Shown: one piece after another, positions 1 to 7,312 of the stretch
How positions within the stretch are numbered: position 1 is the first letter of the stretch
Layout of the letters: each line of letters opens with the position of its first letter
NCBI GenBank assembly: GCA_943326025.2
Contig: CALPRR020000060.1
Span: 1-12,239 of the forward strand
Length of the DNA stretch: 12,239 nt
Reading direction: 5' to 3'
Source: Candidatus Kuenenia stuttgartensis
Lineage (GTDB): Bacteria > Bacteroidota > Bacteroidia > Flavobacteriales_D > Crocinitomicaceae
Program-made: the position numbers and the translations under genes
Notes under the pieces: generated by a model
What the model was told of the DNA's origin: nothing
Database searches by the model: none
Seen by the model: the letters and a program-made list of their open reading frames with translations, nothing else

Positions 1-885
1 AATTAATCCCACCATCTTCTCCACCTCATCAAAATCAATCCAAATAGCTTCTGGATGTCTTCTGAACCAGGTTAATTGACGTTTGGCATATCTTCTTGTG
101 TTTTGTTTGATTAATTCGATGGCTCTTTCTATTGATATTTCACTATCTAAATATTGAAAAATTTCAGAATAACCAACTGTATTCATCGATTGAAGATGTC
201 TTAGATGTCGAACAGATTTTACTTCATCAATTAAACCGTTTTCAATCATTAAATCAACTCTTCGATTGATACGATCATATAACTTTTCACGCTCATGATT
301 GATTACAAAACGTTCAACTTCAAAGAAAGGTGGAATTGGTTTGTTAGTTCGTTGACTTGAAAAAGTTTTTCCTGTAAGACGAATCACTTCGATAGCTCTT
401 ATGATTCTCATTGGATTATCTTTATCTACTTCGTTGAAATAATCCATATCTTTCTCTTTTAACTCAACTAAAAGAGGATCTAGACCATTCGTTTCAAATT
501 CTTTTGTAATTTCAGCTTTTAACTCATCCGATTTAGGAATTGGATCTAAACCAATACATACAGCATCAATAAACATTCCTGAACCTCCAACCATAATGAT
601 TGTATCATGAATTTTAAATTCTGAATTTAAAATCTCAAATGCTTCTTTTGCATATCTTGCTGAAGAAACTTCATCTTCTAGAAAATGTGAATCAATGAAA
701 TAATGCTTTACTCCATTTTGTTCTTCTATTGATGGTTTTGCTGTCCCTATGATTACTTCTTTATAAAATTGTCTTGAATCAGCTGATAAAATAATTGTAT
801 CTAATTTTTTAGCTAATGAAATTCCTAAAGCTGTTTTTCCACTGGCTGTTGGACCTTGAATAACAATTAGTTTTTTTTTAGACAT
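1..885 (-). CDS. miaA: tRNA dimethylallyltransferase MiaA (C-terminus cut by window edge)
   Basis: MiaA transfers a dimethylallyl group from DMAPP to N6 of A37 in tRNAs reading UNN codons, the first step towards (ms2)i6A; it acts in the cytoplasm. The frame is open from an ATG at 885 to base 1 (295 codons, no stop), so only a few residues of a protein of about 300 aa should be missing. Visible landmarks are the P-loop GPTASGKT (11-18), SADSRQ (34-39, whose Asp36 matches the family's catalytic Asp), IGTAKPS (46-52), GGSGMFIDA (100-108), the segment from NPMRIIRAIEV (157-167), and the C-terminal signature NTRRYAKRQLTWFRR (262-276). The start is supported because the P-loop lies at the normal distance. 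Codons 3-5 are a run of nine A. It lies 43 bp downstream of the mltF-like gene, behind a degenerate heptamer repeat. Family assignment is essentially certain. Confidence 0.96.
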   Translation of the reverse strand, partial: MSKKKLIVIQGPTASGKTALGISLAKKLDTIILSADSRQFYKEVIIGTAKPSIEEQNGVKHYFIDSHFLEDEVSSARYAKEAFEILNSEFKIHDTIIMVGGSGMFIDAVCIGLDPIPKSDELKAEITKEFETNGLDPLLVELKEKDMDYFNEVDKDNPMRIIRAIEVIRLTGKTFSSQRTNKPIPPFFEVERFVINHEREKLYDRINRRVDLMIENGLIDEVKSVRHLRHLQSMNTVGYSEIFQYLDSEISIERAIELIKQNTRRYAKRQLTWFRRHPEAIWIDFDEVEKMVGLI

Positions 886-893
886 TTTTAAAG

Positions 894-921
894 ATGCTAG
901 ATATTAGAAACTAGACAATAG
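894..921. repeat. Degenerate 7-bp tandem repeat (nnnnTAG, four units)
   Basis: On the plus strand four consecutive heptamers read ATGCTAG, ATATTAG, AAACTAG and ACAATAG, so TAG recurs every 7 bases (898-900, 905-907, 912-914, 919-921). The flanking heptamers TTTAAAG and ACTTGAA look like decayed further units. The array fills the 43-bp gap between the mltF-like stop and the miaA start, in the miaA leader. No function can be assigned. The periodicity is direct observation, but the units are degenerate and few. Confidence 0.5.
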
Positions 922-928
922 ACTTGAA

Positions 929-2410
929 TTAATGATAAACAGAAGCCCACATCAAATAACGACTGTAAATTTCTCTTACATATCTTGTCGTGATACCACC
1001 ATGCATTGCACCACTTTCTACAACTGGATCTCTATAAAATTCACGTTTCGATAAATTTAGCGCCATTTCTTCCACATTTTCATCCCAAACTAATGGATTT
1101 TTACCGTGTTTCACAGCCAAACGTTGGGCATCTTCAATATGGGAACGACCAGCATTATAGGAAGCTAATGCAAATTTCTGACGTTGAACTTTATCTGGAA
1201 TAGATTTCCAAAAATTAAAATCATCATTTAATTTATGCATTCCTCCCATAATTTGAATTTCTGGAGGAGAGCTTGGATAAACTCCATAACTTGCTCCAGT
1301 TTGTGGCATGAATTGAACAATACCATAAGCACCACCAAAAGAAACAGCATCGGGATTAAATTTAGTTTCTTGATAAGCTAATGCAGCTAACATTTGCCAA
1401 TCCCAACCATATTTCTTCGCTGCAGCTTTAAAGTAAGTATCATAATGAGAAATTTGACCTCCTTTTAAACTTGTTAATGCTAATTCTGTTGTAGTAGTAA
1501 CATGCTCCATTTCAAAATACTTATGTTGAATATATTTGAAAGTTGTATTGCGCATGAAGTCTTCTAACCAAGAATCTAATTTAGCTTTCAATAATGGACT
1601 TGATTTACGTAAACCAAATGCTATTTTTTGTTGAACTGATAAACTCAAAGAATAATCTATGTTATCGTAAAAACTGCTATTTATCTTAGCCACATTTTGT
1701 TCAGTTACAGTATAATCAATCATGCCTTCTGAAACCATTTCAATTAATTCTTCAGTCCCAATTTTACCATCATTTGCTTTTATAAATATAGAATCACCTA
1801 TTTCTTCTTGTAAATGAATTAAACGTTCATAGTAACTAGAATTATTCCAAACATGTATTTCCTTTTCTGCCAATTGAGAAGGATCATGTATCATATTTAA
1901 ACGCATTTGATCTGCCGACATTTTTTCCCAACCTATTGGTTTACGTTGAATCAAAACTTGATTTGAACGAATGATTGGCTTTGAAAAATCAATTAAATTA
2001 CTTCGCTCTTTAGTAACAGTATAATTACAAGCAATTAAATCTCCTTCTCCATCCGCTAAAAGTTGATTTAATTCGTCTAAATTATCGACAATTTTTATTT
2101 CTAGCTCTACACCTATTTCATTTGCAAATTCTTTTAAAATCTCATATTCAAAACCCATTTTACGACCACGATAAATGAAAAAAGAAGTTGAACTATTTTC
2201 CGCTAAGACCGTTAACTTTCCATCTTTAAGGATTTCCTTTAAGTCATAATTAACTGTTTCTAAAACTTCTTGTTTTGTATTATCAACTTTTGAGAAAAAA
2301 CTAATTTTAGCTAATGTAATGATAAACAAAACAATAGCAATTACATAAAGCGTTTTTAGGCGTTGTGTAACAAAGTAGAAATGTAACTTTTCAAGTATTT
2401 TATCTTTCAT
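929..2410 (-). CDS. mltF: Membrane-bound lytic murein transglycosylase, MltF type
   Basis: This enzyme cleaves the MurNAc-GlcNAc bond in peptidoglycan with formation of 1,6-anhydroMurNAc, in the periplasm. The 493-aa protein has three parts. A basic N-terminus and one hydrophobic helix (about 19-40), without a lipobox Cys, form an uncleaved anchor. A family 3 solute-binding-like domain (about 64-300) includes the segments MGFEYEILKEFANEIG and GEGDLIACNYTVTKER. The C-terminal SLT domain (about 320-490) carries the catalytic Glu348 in AYQETKFNP, GAYGIVQFMPQTG (360-372) and SYNAGRSHI (417-425). This domain order and length are those of MltF, in which the binding-like module is regulatory. The gene stands alone: a 71-bp gap with an inverted repeat lies upstream and 43 bp separate it from miaA. 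I see no convincing promoter. Assignment of the specificity inside the SLT superfamily rests on the architecture. Confidence 0.93.
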   Translation of the reverse strand: MKDKILEKLHFYFVTQRLKTLYVIAIVLFIITLAKISFFSKVDNTKQEVLETVNYDLKEILKDGKLTVLAENSSTSFFIYRGRKMGFEYEILKEFANEIGVELEIKIVDNLDELNQLLADGEGDLIACNYTVTKERSNLIDFSKPIIRSNQVLIQRKPIGWEKMSADQMRLNMIHDPSQLAEKEIHVWNNSSYYERLIHLQEEIGDSIFIKANDGKIGTEELIEMVSEGMIDYTVTEQNVAKINSSFYDNIDYSLSLSVQQKIAFGLRKSSPLLKAKLDSWLEDFMRNTTFKYIQHKYFEMEHVTTTTELALTSLKGGQISHYDTYFKAAAKKYGWDWQMLAALAYQETKFNPDAVSFGGAYGIVQFMPQTGASYGVYPSSPPEIQIMGGMHKLNDDFNFWKSIPDKVQRQKFALASYNAGRSHIEDAQRLAVKHGKNPLVWDENVEEMALNLSKREFYRDPVVESGAMHGGITTRYVREIYSRYLMWASVYH

Positions 2411-2433
2411 TTTTCAATAGAACAGATTAAACT

Positions 2434-2478
2434 ATTGATTTTCTACGAGAAGAATCTATAAATGTTACGAAAATCAAT
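2434..2478. repeat. Perfect 10-bp inverted repeat between acpH-like and mltF-like genes
   Basis: ATTGATTTTC at 2434-2443 is the exact reverse complement of GAAAATCAAT at 2469-2478, with a 25-base spacer. It occupies most of the 71-bp gap between the acpH-like stop and the mltF-like start. No U-tract follows the stem on the minus strand, so it is not a standard intrinsic terminator. It could be a weak hairpin in the mltF leader or a spaced operator. The arms are AT-rich, so chance is possible. Confidence 0.45.
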
Positions 2479-2481
2479 GAA

Positions 2482-3060
2482 TTAGAATAAATTAACTGAA
2501 AATTCAGCCTTTGCATCTATCATATATTTATGAAATACTTCTGTTATTTGATTTTCATATTGAACAAACACAGTTGGTGCATTAGCTAGTTGATTTGGAA
2601 ATGAAATTCGTTTAGATAAACCATAACTTGATTTTTCTAAACCTTCCATAAATTGATAATAATGTAACCAGTTGATTTCTTTCATCTTATTCAACATCAT
2701 GTAAAATCGCTCCGAATAATTCACATTATTAAAATCAATTGAAGCATAGAATTCATTCACGAATAAATCATAATCTTTGTCATGAAATATATTCCAATTC
2801 TTTGCCAATAAATGATCAAAATAAAGATCTACAGCAATTCCTGCCACTTTTGGTAGAGGTTCATAAAGTTTATGAAGTAATTCAATTACATCTGGGTGAT
2901 GATCAATAAAATTGTCAATTCTACGATGTAATCGAATACCTTCTTGAATTTTTTCTGGATAATTAGATAAATCTTTTCCTTTAACGAAATCACCATACAA
3001 GTTTGCTTGCATTAAAGCAAAATCGTTATTTGAAAAGTAAAGATGCCCTAAAAAATTCAT
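2482..3060 (-). CDS. acpH: Acyl carrier protein phosphodiesterase, AcpH family (DUF479)
   Basis: AcpH removes the 4'-phosphopantetheine arm from holo-ACP, giving apo-ACP, a cytosolic metal-dependent hydrolysis. The 192-aa length fits the family. The N-terminus MNFLGHLYFS with His6, GDFVKG (23-28), the strongly conserved block LHRRIDNFIDHHP (44-56), and AGIAVDLYFDHLLAKNW (73-89) are the family hallmarks; His45, Asp49, Asp53, Asp78, Asp82 and His83 are candidate metal or catalytic residues. The ATG overlaps the TGA of the upstream ABC-F gene by four bases (ATGA at 3060-3057), which indicates translational coupling and co-transcription. It is the last gene of the DUF4293 / ABC-F unit. Activity on ACP is inferred from E. 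coli AcpH; distant Bacteroidota members may act on other carrier proteins. Confidence 0.88.
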   Translation of the reverse strand: MNFLGHLYFSNNDFALMQANLYGDFVKGKDLSNYPEKIQEGIRLHRRIDNFIDHHPDVIELLHKLYEPLPKVAGIAVDLYFDHLLAKNWNIFHDKDYDLFVNEFYASIDFNNVNYSERFYMMLNKMKEINWLHYYQFMEGLEKSSYGLSKRISFPNQLANAPTVFVQYENQITEVFHKYMIDAKAEFSVNLF

Positions 3061-4949
3061 GCGAATTCAGACAATTCTATCCATCTTTCTGTTTTAGAAT
3101 CGATTGCATCGACAATCTCTCCCAATTTTTGACCTGCTTTCATCAACTCATCATTCGAAAGTGAAGTGTCTGATAATTTAGTTGTATAAACTTCCTTCTC
3201 TGCTTCTAAGCCTTCTAATTCTTTCTCTATTGTTTCAAATTCAATCTTTTCTTTGAAAGACAATTTTCTTTTTGCTGGTGCTACTTTTTCAACTGCAGGA
3301 GAAAGTTGTTGTGCTTTAGATTCAGTTTTCACTTCTGCCTTAGCTCCACCCTCTTTATCGCTTTTCTTTTGAGCAGCAATTTCTTTTCTATATTCTGTAT
3401 AGTTTCCAACGATATCTTTGATTGCTCCTTGTCCTTCGAAAACAAAAATATGGTCAACCATTTTATCCATGAAATATCTATCATGCGAAACAACGATTAA
3501 ACATCCTTCAAAGTGGCGAAGGTAATCCTCCAATACACTCATTACGAAAATATCTAAATCATTTGTTGGCTCATCTAAAATTAAGAAGTTTGGATTTTTC
3601 ATCAAAACAGTCATCAATTTTAAACGACGTTTTTCACCTCCACTTAATTTATAGACATAGTTGTAATGCATATTTCTAGGAAACAAAAACTTCTCTAAAA
3701 ATTGAGCTGCCGACATTTGACGACCTTTATCCAATGGAATAAATTCAGCAATATCACGAATAATGTCAATGACTTTTTTATCTTCTGCAACTTGAATTAA
3801 TTCTTGATTGTAATAACCAAAAACAACAGTTTCTCCAACTGCAATTGAACCTTTATCAAGCGGCTCTCTTTCTTGAATGATATTTAAAAAAGTAGATTTT
3901 CCTGTTCCATTATTACCCACAATTCCTAAACGTTCTTTACGTTTGAAATTATAAGAGAAATTTTCAATGATTACTTTTTCCGGACTCCAAGCTTTTCCAA
4001 TTTTATGTAATTCTAAAATCTTAGATCCTAAACGTTCCATTTTTACTGGTATGTCTATTTCATCTTCATTGATTCGCTGACTTGCTACTTCTTTAATTCC
4101 TTGAAAAGATTCAACTCTCGCTTTTTGCTTAACCCCCCTTGCTTTCGGTTGACGGCGAATCCATTCTAATTCTTTTTTAAAGGTATTTCTCGCTTTATCA
4201 ATTGTAGATTGTAATTGTTCTTGACGTTCAGCTTTTTTCTCTAAATAATATGAGAAATTTCCTTTATAGCGATAAATTGTTTCGTCTTCTAATTCTAAAA
4301 TTGAATCACAAACTACTTCTAAGAAGTAACGATCGTGCGTCACCATCAGAATAGTTGATTTAGATTTAGAAAGGTATTCTTCTAACCACTCGATCATATC
4401 TAAATCCAAGTGATTCGTTGGCTCATCTAATAACAAGAAATCAGCTTCAGAAACCAATACTTTTGCTAATGCAACTCTTTTTTTCTGTCCTCCAGATAAA
4501 CTACTGATTAATAAATCTGTATTGTCTAATTTTAGTACTGAAAGAATTTGATTCACTCGAACTTCAATGTCCCAAGCATTCAAATCCGTTAATTCTTGAA
4601 AGCATTCATTCAACACATCTTGATCTCCCGATTTCATTGCTAAATTATATTTTTTCACAACTTGCAATTCAGGTAAATCATGCGCAAAAACAGCTTCTAA
4701 AATGGTATGATTTTCATCTAGATTTTCAGTCTGCTCCATGAAAGCAATTCGAATATCATTTCTAAATACAATACGTCCATCATCGATTGACTCAAGTCCC
4801 ATTAAGCAACGTAACATAGTCGTTTTACCGCTTCCATTTTTAGCTACTATTGCTACTTTTTGACCTTGATCAACACCAAAAGTAATGTCTTTAAAAATCG
4901 TTCTGTCACCAAACGTTTTGGTGATATTCTCAACTGAAAGGAAATTCAT
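3057..4949 (-). CDS. ABC-F family ATPase, Uup-like
   Basis: This is a soluble protein of 630 aa with two ABC domains and no membrane segments. ABC-F proteins bind the ribosomal E site and relieve stalled or difficult translation; Uup has also been linked to DNA branch processing. Domain 1 has a Walker A (36-44, AKNGSGKTT, first Gly replaced by Ala), LSGGQ (151-155) and DEPTNHLD (175-182). The inter-domain linker (about 240-310) is charged and helical and contains WIRRQPKARGVKQKAR. Domain 2 has GNNGTGKST (345-353), LSGGE (435-439) and DEPTNDLD (459-466). An Ala/Lys-rich tether (about 525-560) leads to a C-terminal coiled coil (about 561-630), which is the Uup-type CTD and the reason for that subfamily call. 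It starts 3 bp after the DUF4293 stop and overlaps acpH by 4 bp. Nothing suggests an antibiotic-resistance role. Confidence 0.94.
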   Translation of the reverse strand: MNFLSVENITKTFGDRTIFKDITFGVDQGQKVAIVAKNGSGKTTMLRCLMGLESIDDGRIVFRNDIRIAFMEQTENLDENHTILEAVFAHDLPELQVVKKYNLAMKSGDQDVLNECFQELTDLNAWDIEVRVNQILSVLKLDNTDLLISSLSGGQKKRVALAKVLVSEADFLLLDEPTNHLDLDMIEWLEEYLSKSKSTILMVTHDRYFLEVVCDSILELEDETIYRYKGNFSYYLEKKAERQEQLQSTIDKARNTFKKELEWIRRQPKARGVKQKARVESFQGIKEVASQRINEDEIDIPVKMERLGSKILELHKIGKAWSPEKVIIENFSYNFKRKERLGIVGNNGTGKSTFLNIIQEREPLDKGSIAVGETVVFGYYNQELIQVAEDKKVIDIIRDIAEFIPLDKGRQMSAAQFLEKFLFPRNMHYNYVYKLSGGEKRRLKLMTVLMKNPNFLILDEPTNDLDIFVMSVLEDYLRHFEGCLIVVSHDRYFMDKMVDHIFVFEGQGAIKDIVGNYTEYRKEIAAQKKSDKEGGAKAEVKTESKAQQLSPAVEKVAPAKRKLSFKEKIEFETIEKELEGLEAEKEVYTTKLSDTSLSNDELMKAGQKLGEIVDAIDSKTERWIELSEFA

Positions 4950-4952
4950 ATA

Positions 4953-5414
4953 TTATCTTAAACGATTTAAAGAATCAATTAATTTGTAATCTTTTTTGAT
5001 GCTATTGATAGCTAAAATTGAGGTGCTTAACCCAATTATTAACAAATAAAATCCAAATCCAAATGAAATTGATTTTGATTCAGAATTAATTAAATAAATA
5101 TTCACGATAACAATTGCAATTGAAAGAAAATACAGAACAGCTGTAACTCTAGCAATCATTATTTGACGTTTTAAATTTTTATAATTGAATATTGTCAATA
5201 AACAAATTAATACTAATACTAAAAACATAATGTAAATAGGCATTGGTGATAATTTATCCAATTCGGTGTTAAACATCTTTTTATCAATAGAATGAGATGT
5301 CAAAACCCATTTTCCTTTATCAATAAAACCTGTAAAAATTGTTGTTCCAAAAGAAACAATTGAAAGACAAATAATAGAAACAAGTAAATAAACTGTTTGA
5401 ATTCGTTGAATCAT
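4953..5414 (-). CDS. DUF4293 four-helix membrane protein
   Basis: This 153-aa integral membrane protein matches the Bacteroidota-specific DUF4293 family, recognised by the opening MIQRIQTVYLL and the overall plan. Four hydrophobic helices are visible at about 7-26, 57-76, 87-108 and 117-137. A short outside loop (about 27-56) joins helices 1 and 2, and a basic stretch (KNLKRQ, 79-84) lies between helices 2 and 3, consistent with both termini inside. No catalytic motif is visible and the family has no assigned function. It is the first gene of the unit with the ABC-F ATPase (3-bp gap) and acpH. A TATCTTTA element lies 18 bases upstream of the start, so it probably leads the transcript. Confidence 0.87.
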   Translation of the reverse strand: MIQRIQTVYLLVSIICLSIVSFGTTIFTGFIDKGKWVLTSHSIDKKMFNTELDKLSPMPIYIMFLVLVLICLLTIFNYKNLKRQIMIARVTAVLYFLSIAIVIVNIYLINSESKSISFGFGFYLLIIGLSTSILAINSIKKDYKLIDSLNRLR

Positions 5415-5431
5415 AATAATTATTTTTTGTG

Positions 5432-5439
5432 TAAAGATA
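5432..5439 (-). promoter_or_regulatory. Probable Bacteroidota-type -7 element before the DUF4293 gene
   Basis: Read on the minus strand the sequence is TATCTTTA, one base from the Bacteroidota consensus TAnnTTTG. It lies 18 bases before the ATG at 5414 in the 68-bp gap after the 607-aa gene. The -33 region is poor (a TTTTAG about 14-19 bases upstream, no clear TTTG). It probably drives DUF4293, ABC-F and acpH. Confidence 0.4.
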
Positions 5440-5482
5440 GGAAAGTCTTTAAACTAAAAGATCATTATTCTTTTAAACAAGC

Positions 5483-7306
5483 TTATTTTAGAGAAAAATT
5501 ATAAAATTTTAATTGAATAGATTCATACGAAGTTGGTTGAACTCCTCTTCCTATATTTAAGCAAATCGAATCTATATTTTGATATAATAGATGTGGATTA
5601 AATTCAACATGGAATTCAGTAGATTCATTTAAATTCGGAACTCTATATCCTAATAATGCTGATGTTTTTTTTATTTCTTTTCCATTATTGTAATAAAAAA
5701 CATCAATACTTGGGTTACTTTCCTGTTTTGTCAAAGTCACAGCACCTGTAATACTTATACCAATCAGATTATTTCCCCAATTTTTATTTGGTATCAACGT
5801 GAATTTAGGATCAAAAAGATTATAATTATTAATCTGTTTAGGAGTTAATGTATCTATACCAAAAAGATTTTTCAAGGGAGAATAATCATATTTCTCGAAA
5901 GAAATCAATTTCGTTTGTGGTAATTTTTCATCCTCAAAAGCTGCACACCAACTATATCGCATATCGGTTTTCATGAAAATTCTCCAATAATTTTCTTTAT
6001 CCATTAAATCATAATGAATAATATTTTTATTGTATTGTATCTGAAAAATTTGATACATATAAATAAATGAAATTGCAATAAGCAAAAACAAAAATTGAAT
6101 CATTTTTGAGGAATACTTGAAAAAGATTGCAATTGGAATAATGAATATTGGTAAAACATCAATTAATGGTCGCATACCTAACCCTCCTCCGTACCACCAA
6201 CACCACCATGCAGAAGTTAAATAAACAAATGAACAACATACTATTAACCAACCTAAAAATTGATACTTATTGAACTTATAAAATCGAGTTAATCCAATAA
6301 AAATCAATAGCATTACAGGTGAATAAAGGAAAAACCCTTTTTTATAACTAAATAACACATTAAATACTTGTGGGTTATACAAGAAATCAAAATGTTCATC
6401 TGAATAGGTATTCAAACTCCAACTTCCTATCTGGTTGTATATATTGTATAATTGAATGAAAACAAATGCAAAAAAGAATAAAAAACCTATTACCAACAAT
6501 ACAATTCGTTTCGTAAAATATTCTTTAATCAGACTTACAAAGTTGTTCCAATCTGAAAAGAAAAATGGTACTAATAAAACAACTAAAGAATTTGTAGGAC
6601 GAATACTAAATATTAATCCAAGTAGAGCGCAAAGTTGTAAAAAATGAAATTGGGATTTAGATTTCCCCCATTTAAATCCAGTATACACAAACCAACTAAT
6701 TGCAGCAAAAGAAAATACATGTGAAAATGAAGGAAAGTAAACTGTATAAAAATTCAAATTTGTTCCAAAAGTTACAATAGCAACCAATGTTATAATCCAA
6801 AAATTTTCAATTTTCCAAAGCTTAAATAGTTTGATTAATCCTATTATCCCAATCAACCAAAATAAGATTGCATTTATTGAAACGGTCAACTGATAGCTCC
6901 TTGAATAACCATCTCCCTCTCCATAAATCATTTTATTTAAAGCATGATTTATAAGAAAAACTGGAGTAGAACAAATTGCAGTACCAGCATAATATTTATT
7001 TGTCCCTTTATGTTTTTCGTAATCGTATCTAACACCATAAATAAAAGAAGAAGTTTTATATTTTAAAGTAATACCTTCTAAAAAATGAAAATCTTTATCA
7101 TCTGAATAAATAAACCATTTTGGTAAATAAGCATAGTAACCTCCTCCATCTGTTTGAATTGTTAGTGCGTGTTCAGGCGGTAACTTTTTTGGATGTATCC
7201 ATTTAAAATAATTATCACTTTGAGCACCTAAAATATATACAAAAACAATTATAGAAAAGATTAGGAAATTCTTACTATTTAGTAAACTTAATGTTTTATT
7301 CAACAT
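5483..7306 (-). CDS. Polytopic membrane protein, putative GT-C type glycosyltransferase (paralogue B)
   Basis: A 607-aa protein that I do not recognise as a named family. One N-terminal helix (about 14-28) is followed by a long outside loop with DGGGYYAYLP (53-62), KYYAG (104-108) and GEGDGYS (129-135). Roughly nine further helices span 136-421, with FGTNLNFYT (180-188), SFSHV (193-197), RPTN (236-239), NTYSDEHF (299-306), KKGFFLYSP (322-330) and an aromatic/glycine block with WWYGGGLGMRPLID (370-383). A soluble, beta-rich C-terminal domain follows (about 425-607). An acidic residue in the first outside loop plus a multi-helix body and a C-terminal extracytoplasmic domain is the plan of GT-C enzymes that use polyprenyl-phosphate sugars; this assignment is inference. 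It starts 6 bp after the aroC stop, so is probably co-transcribed, and is the paralogue of the 603-aa gene across aroC. An alternative is a transporter-like or structural membrane protein. Confidence 0.6.
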   Translation of the reverse strand: MLNKTLSLLNSKNFLIFSIIVFVYILGAQSDNYFKWIHPKKLPPEHALTIQTDGGGYYAYLPKWFIYSDDKDFHFLEGITLKYKTSSFIYGVRYDYEKHKGTNKYYAGTAICSTPVFLINHALNKMIYGEGDGYSRSYQLTVSINAILFWLIGIIGLIKLFKLWKIENFWIITLVAIVTFGTNLNFYTVYFPSFSHVFSFAAISWFVYTGFKWGKSKSQFHFLQLCALLGLIFSIRPTNSLVVLLVPFFFSDWNNFVSLIKEYFTKRIVLLVIGFLFFFAFVFIQLYNIYNQIGSWSLNTYSDEHFDFLYNPQVFNVLFSYKKGFFLYSPVMLLIFIGLTRFYKFNKYQFLGWLIVCCSFVYLTSAWWCWWYGGGLGMRPLIDVLPIFIIPIAIFFKYSSKMIQFLFLLIAISFIYMYQIFQIQYNKNIIHYDLMDKENYWRIFMKTDMRYSWCAAFEDEKLPQTKLISFEKYDYSPLKNLFGIDTLTPKQINNYNLFDPKFTLIPNKNWGNNLIGISITGAVTLTKQESNPSIDVFYYNNGKEIKKTSALLGYRVPNLNESTEFHVEFNPHLLYQNIDSICLNIGRGVQPTSYESIQLKFYNFSLK

Positions 7307-7312
7307 TTCAAA

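Noticed and set aside
894..921. Heptamer array considered as a CRISPR array
   Set aside because: The units are 7 bases without spacers and there are no cas genes.
1006..1203. 65-codon plus-strand open frame opposite the mltF-like gene
   Set aside because: It lies wholly inside a well-supported gene on the other strand and its translation has no recognisable features.
3306..3500. 64-codon plus-strand open frame opposite the ABC-F gene
   Set aside because: It is antisense to conserved ABC-F sequence, Phe/Ser-rich in the way expected of reversed Glu/Lys codons, and has no promoter or leader.
5455..5475. 7-bp AT-only-like hairpin (TAAAAGA / TCTTTTA) after the 607-aa gene as a terminator
   Set aside because: The stem has a single G-C pair and no T-run follows on the minus strand; it is too weak to call.
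6456..6647. 63-codon plus-strand open frame opposite the 607-aa membrane gene
   Set aside because: Its Lys/Asn-rich composition is the mirror of Phe/Ile-rich membrane helices on the other strand.
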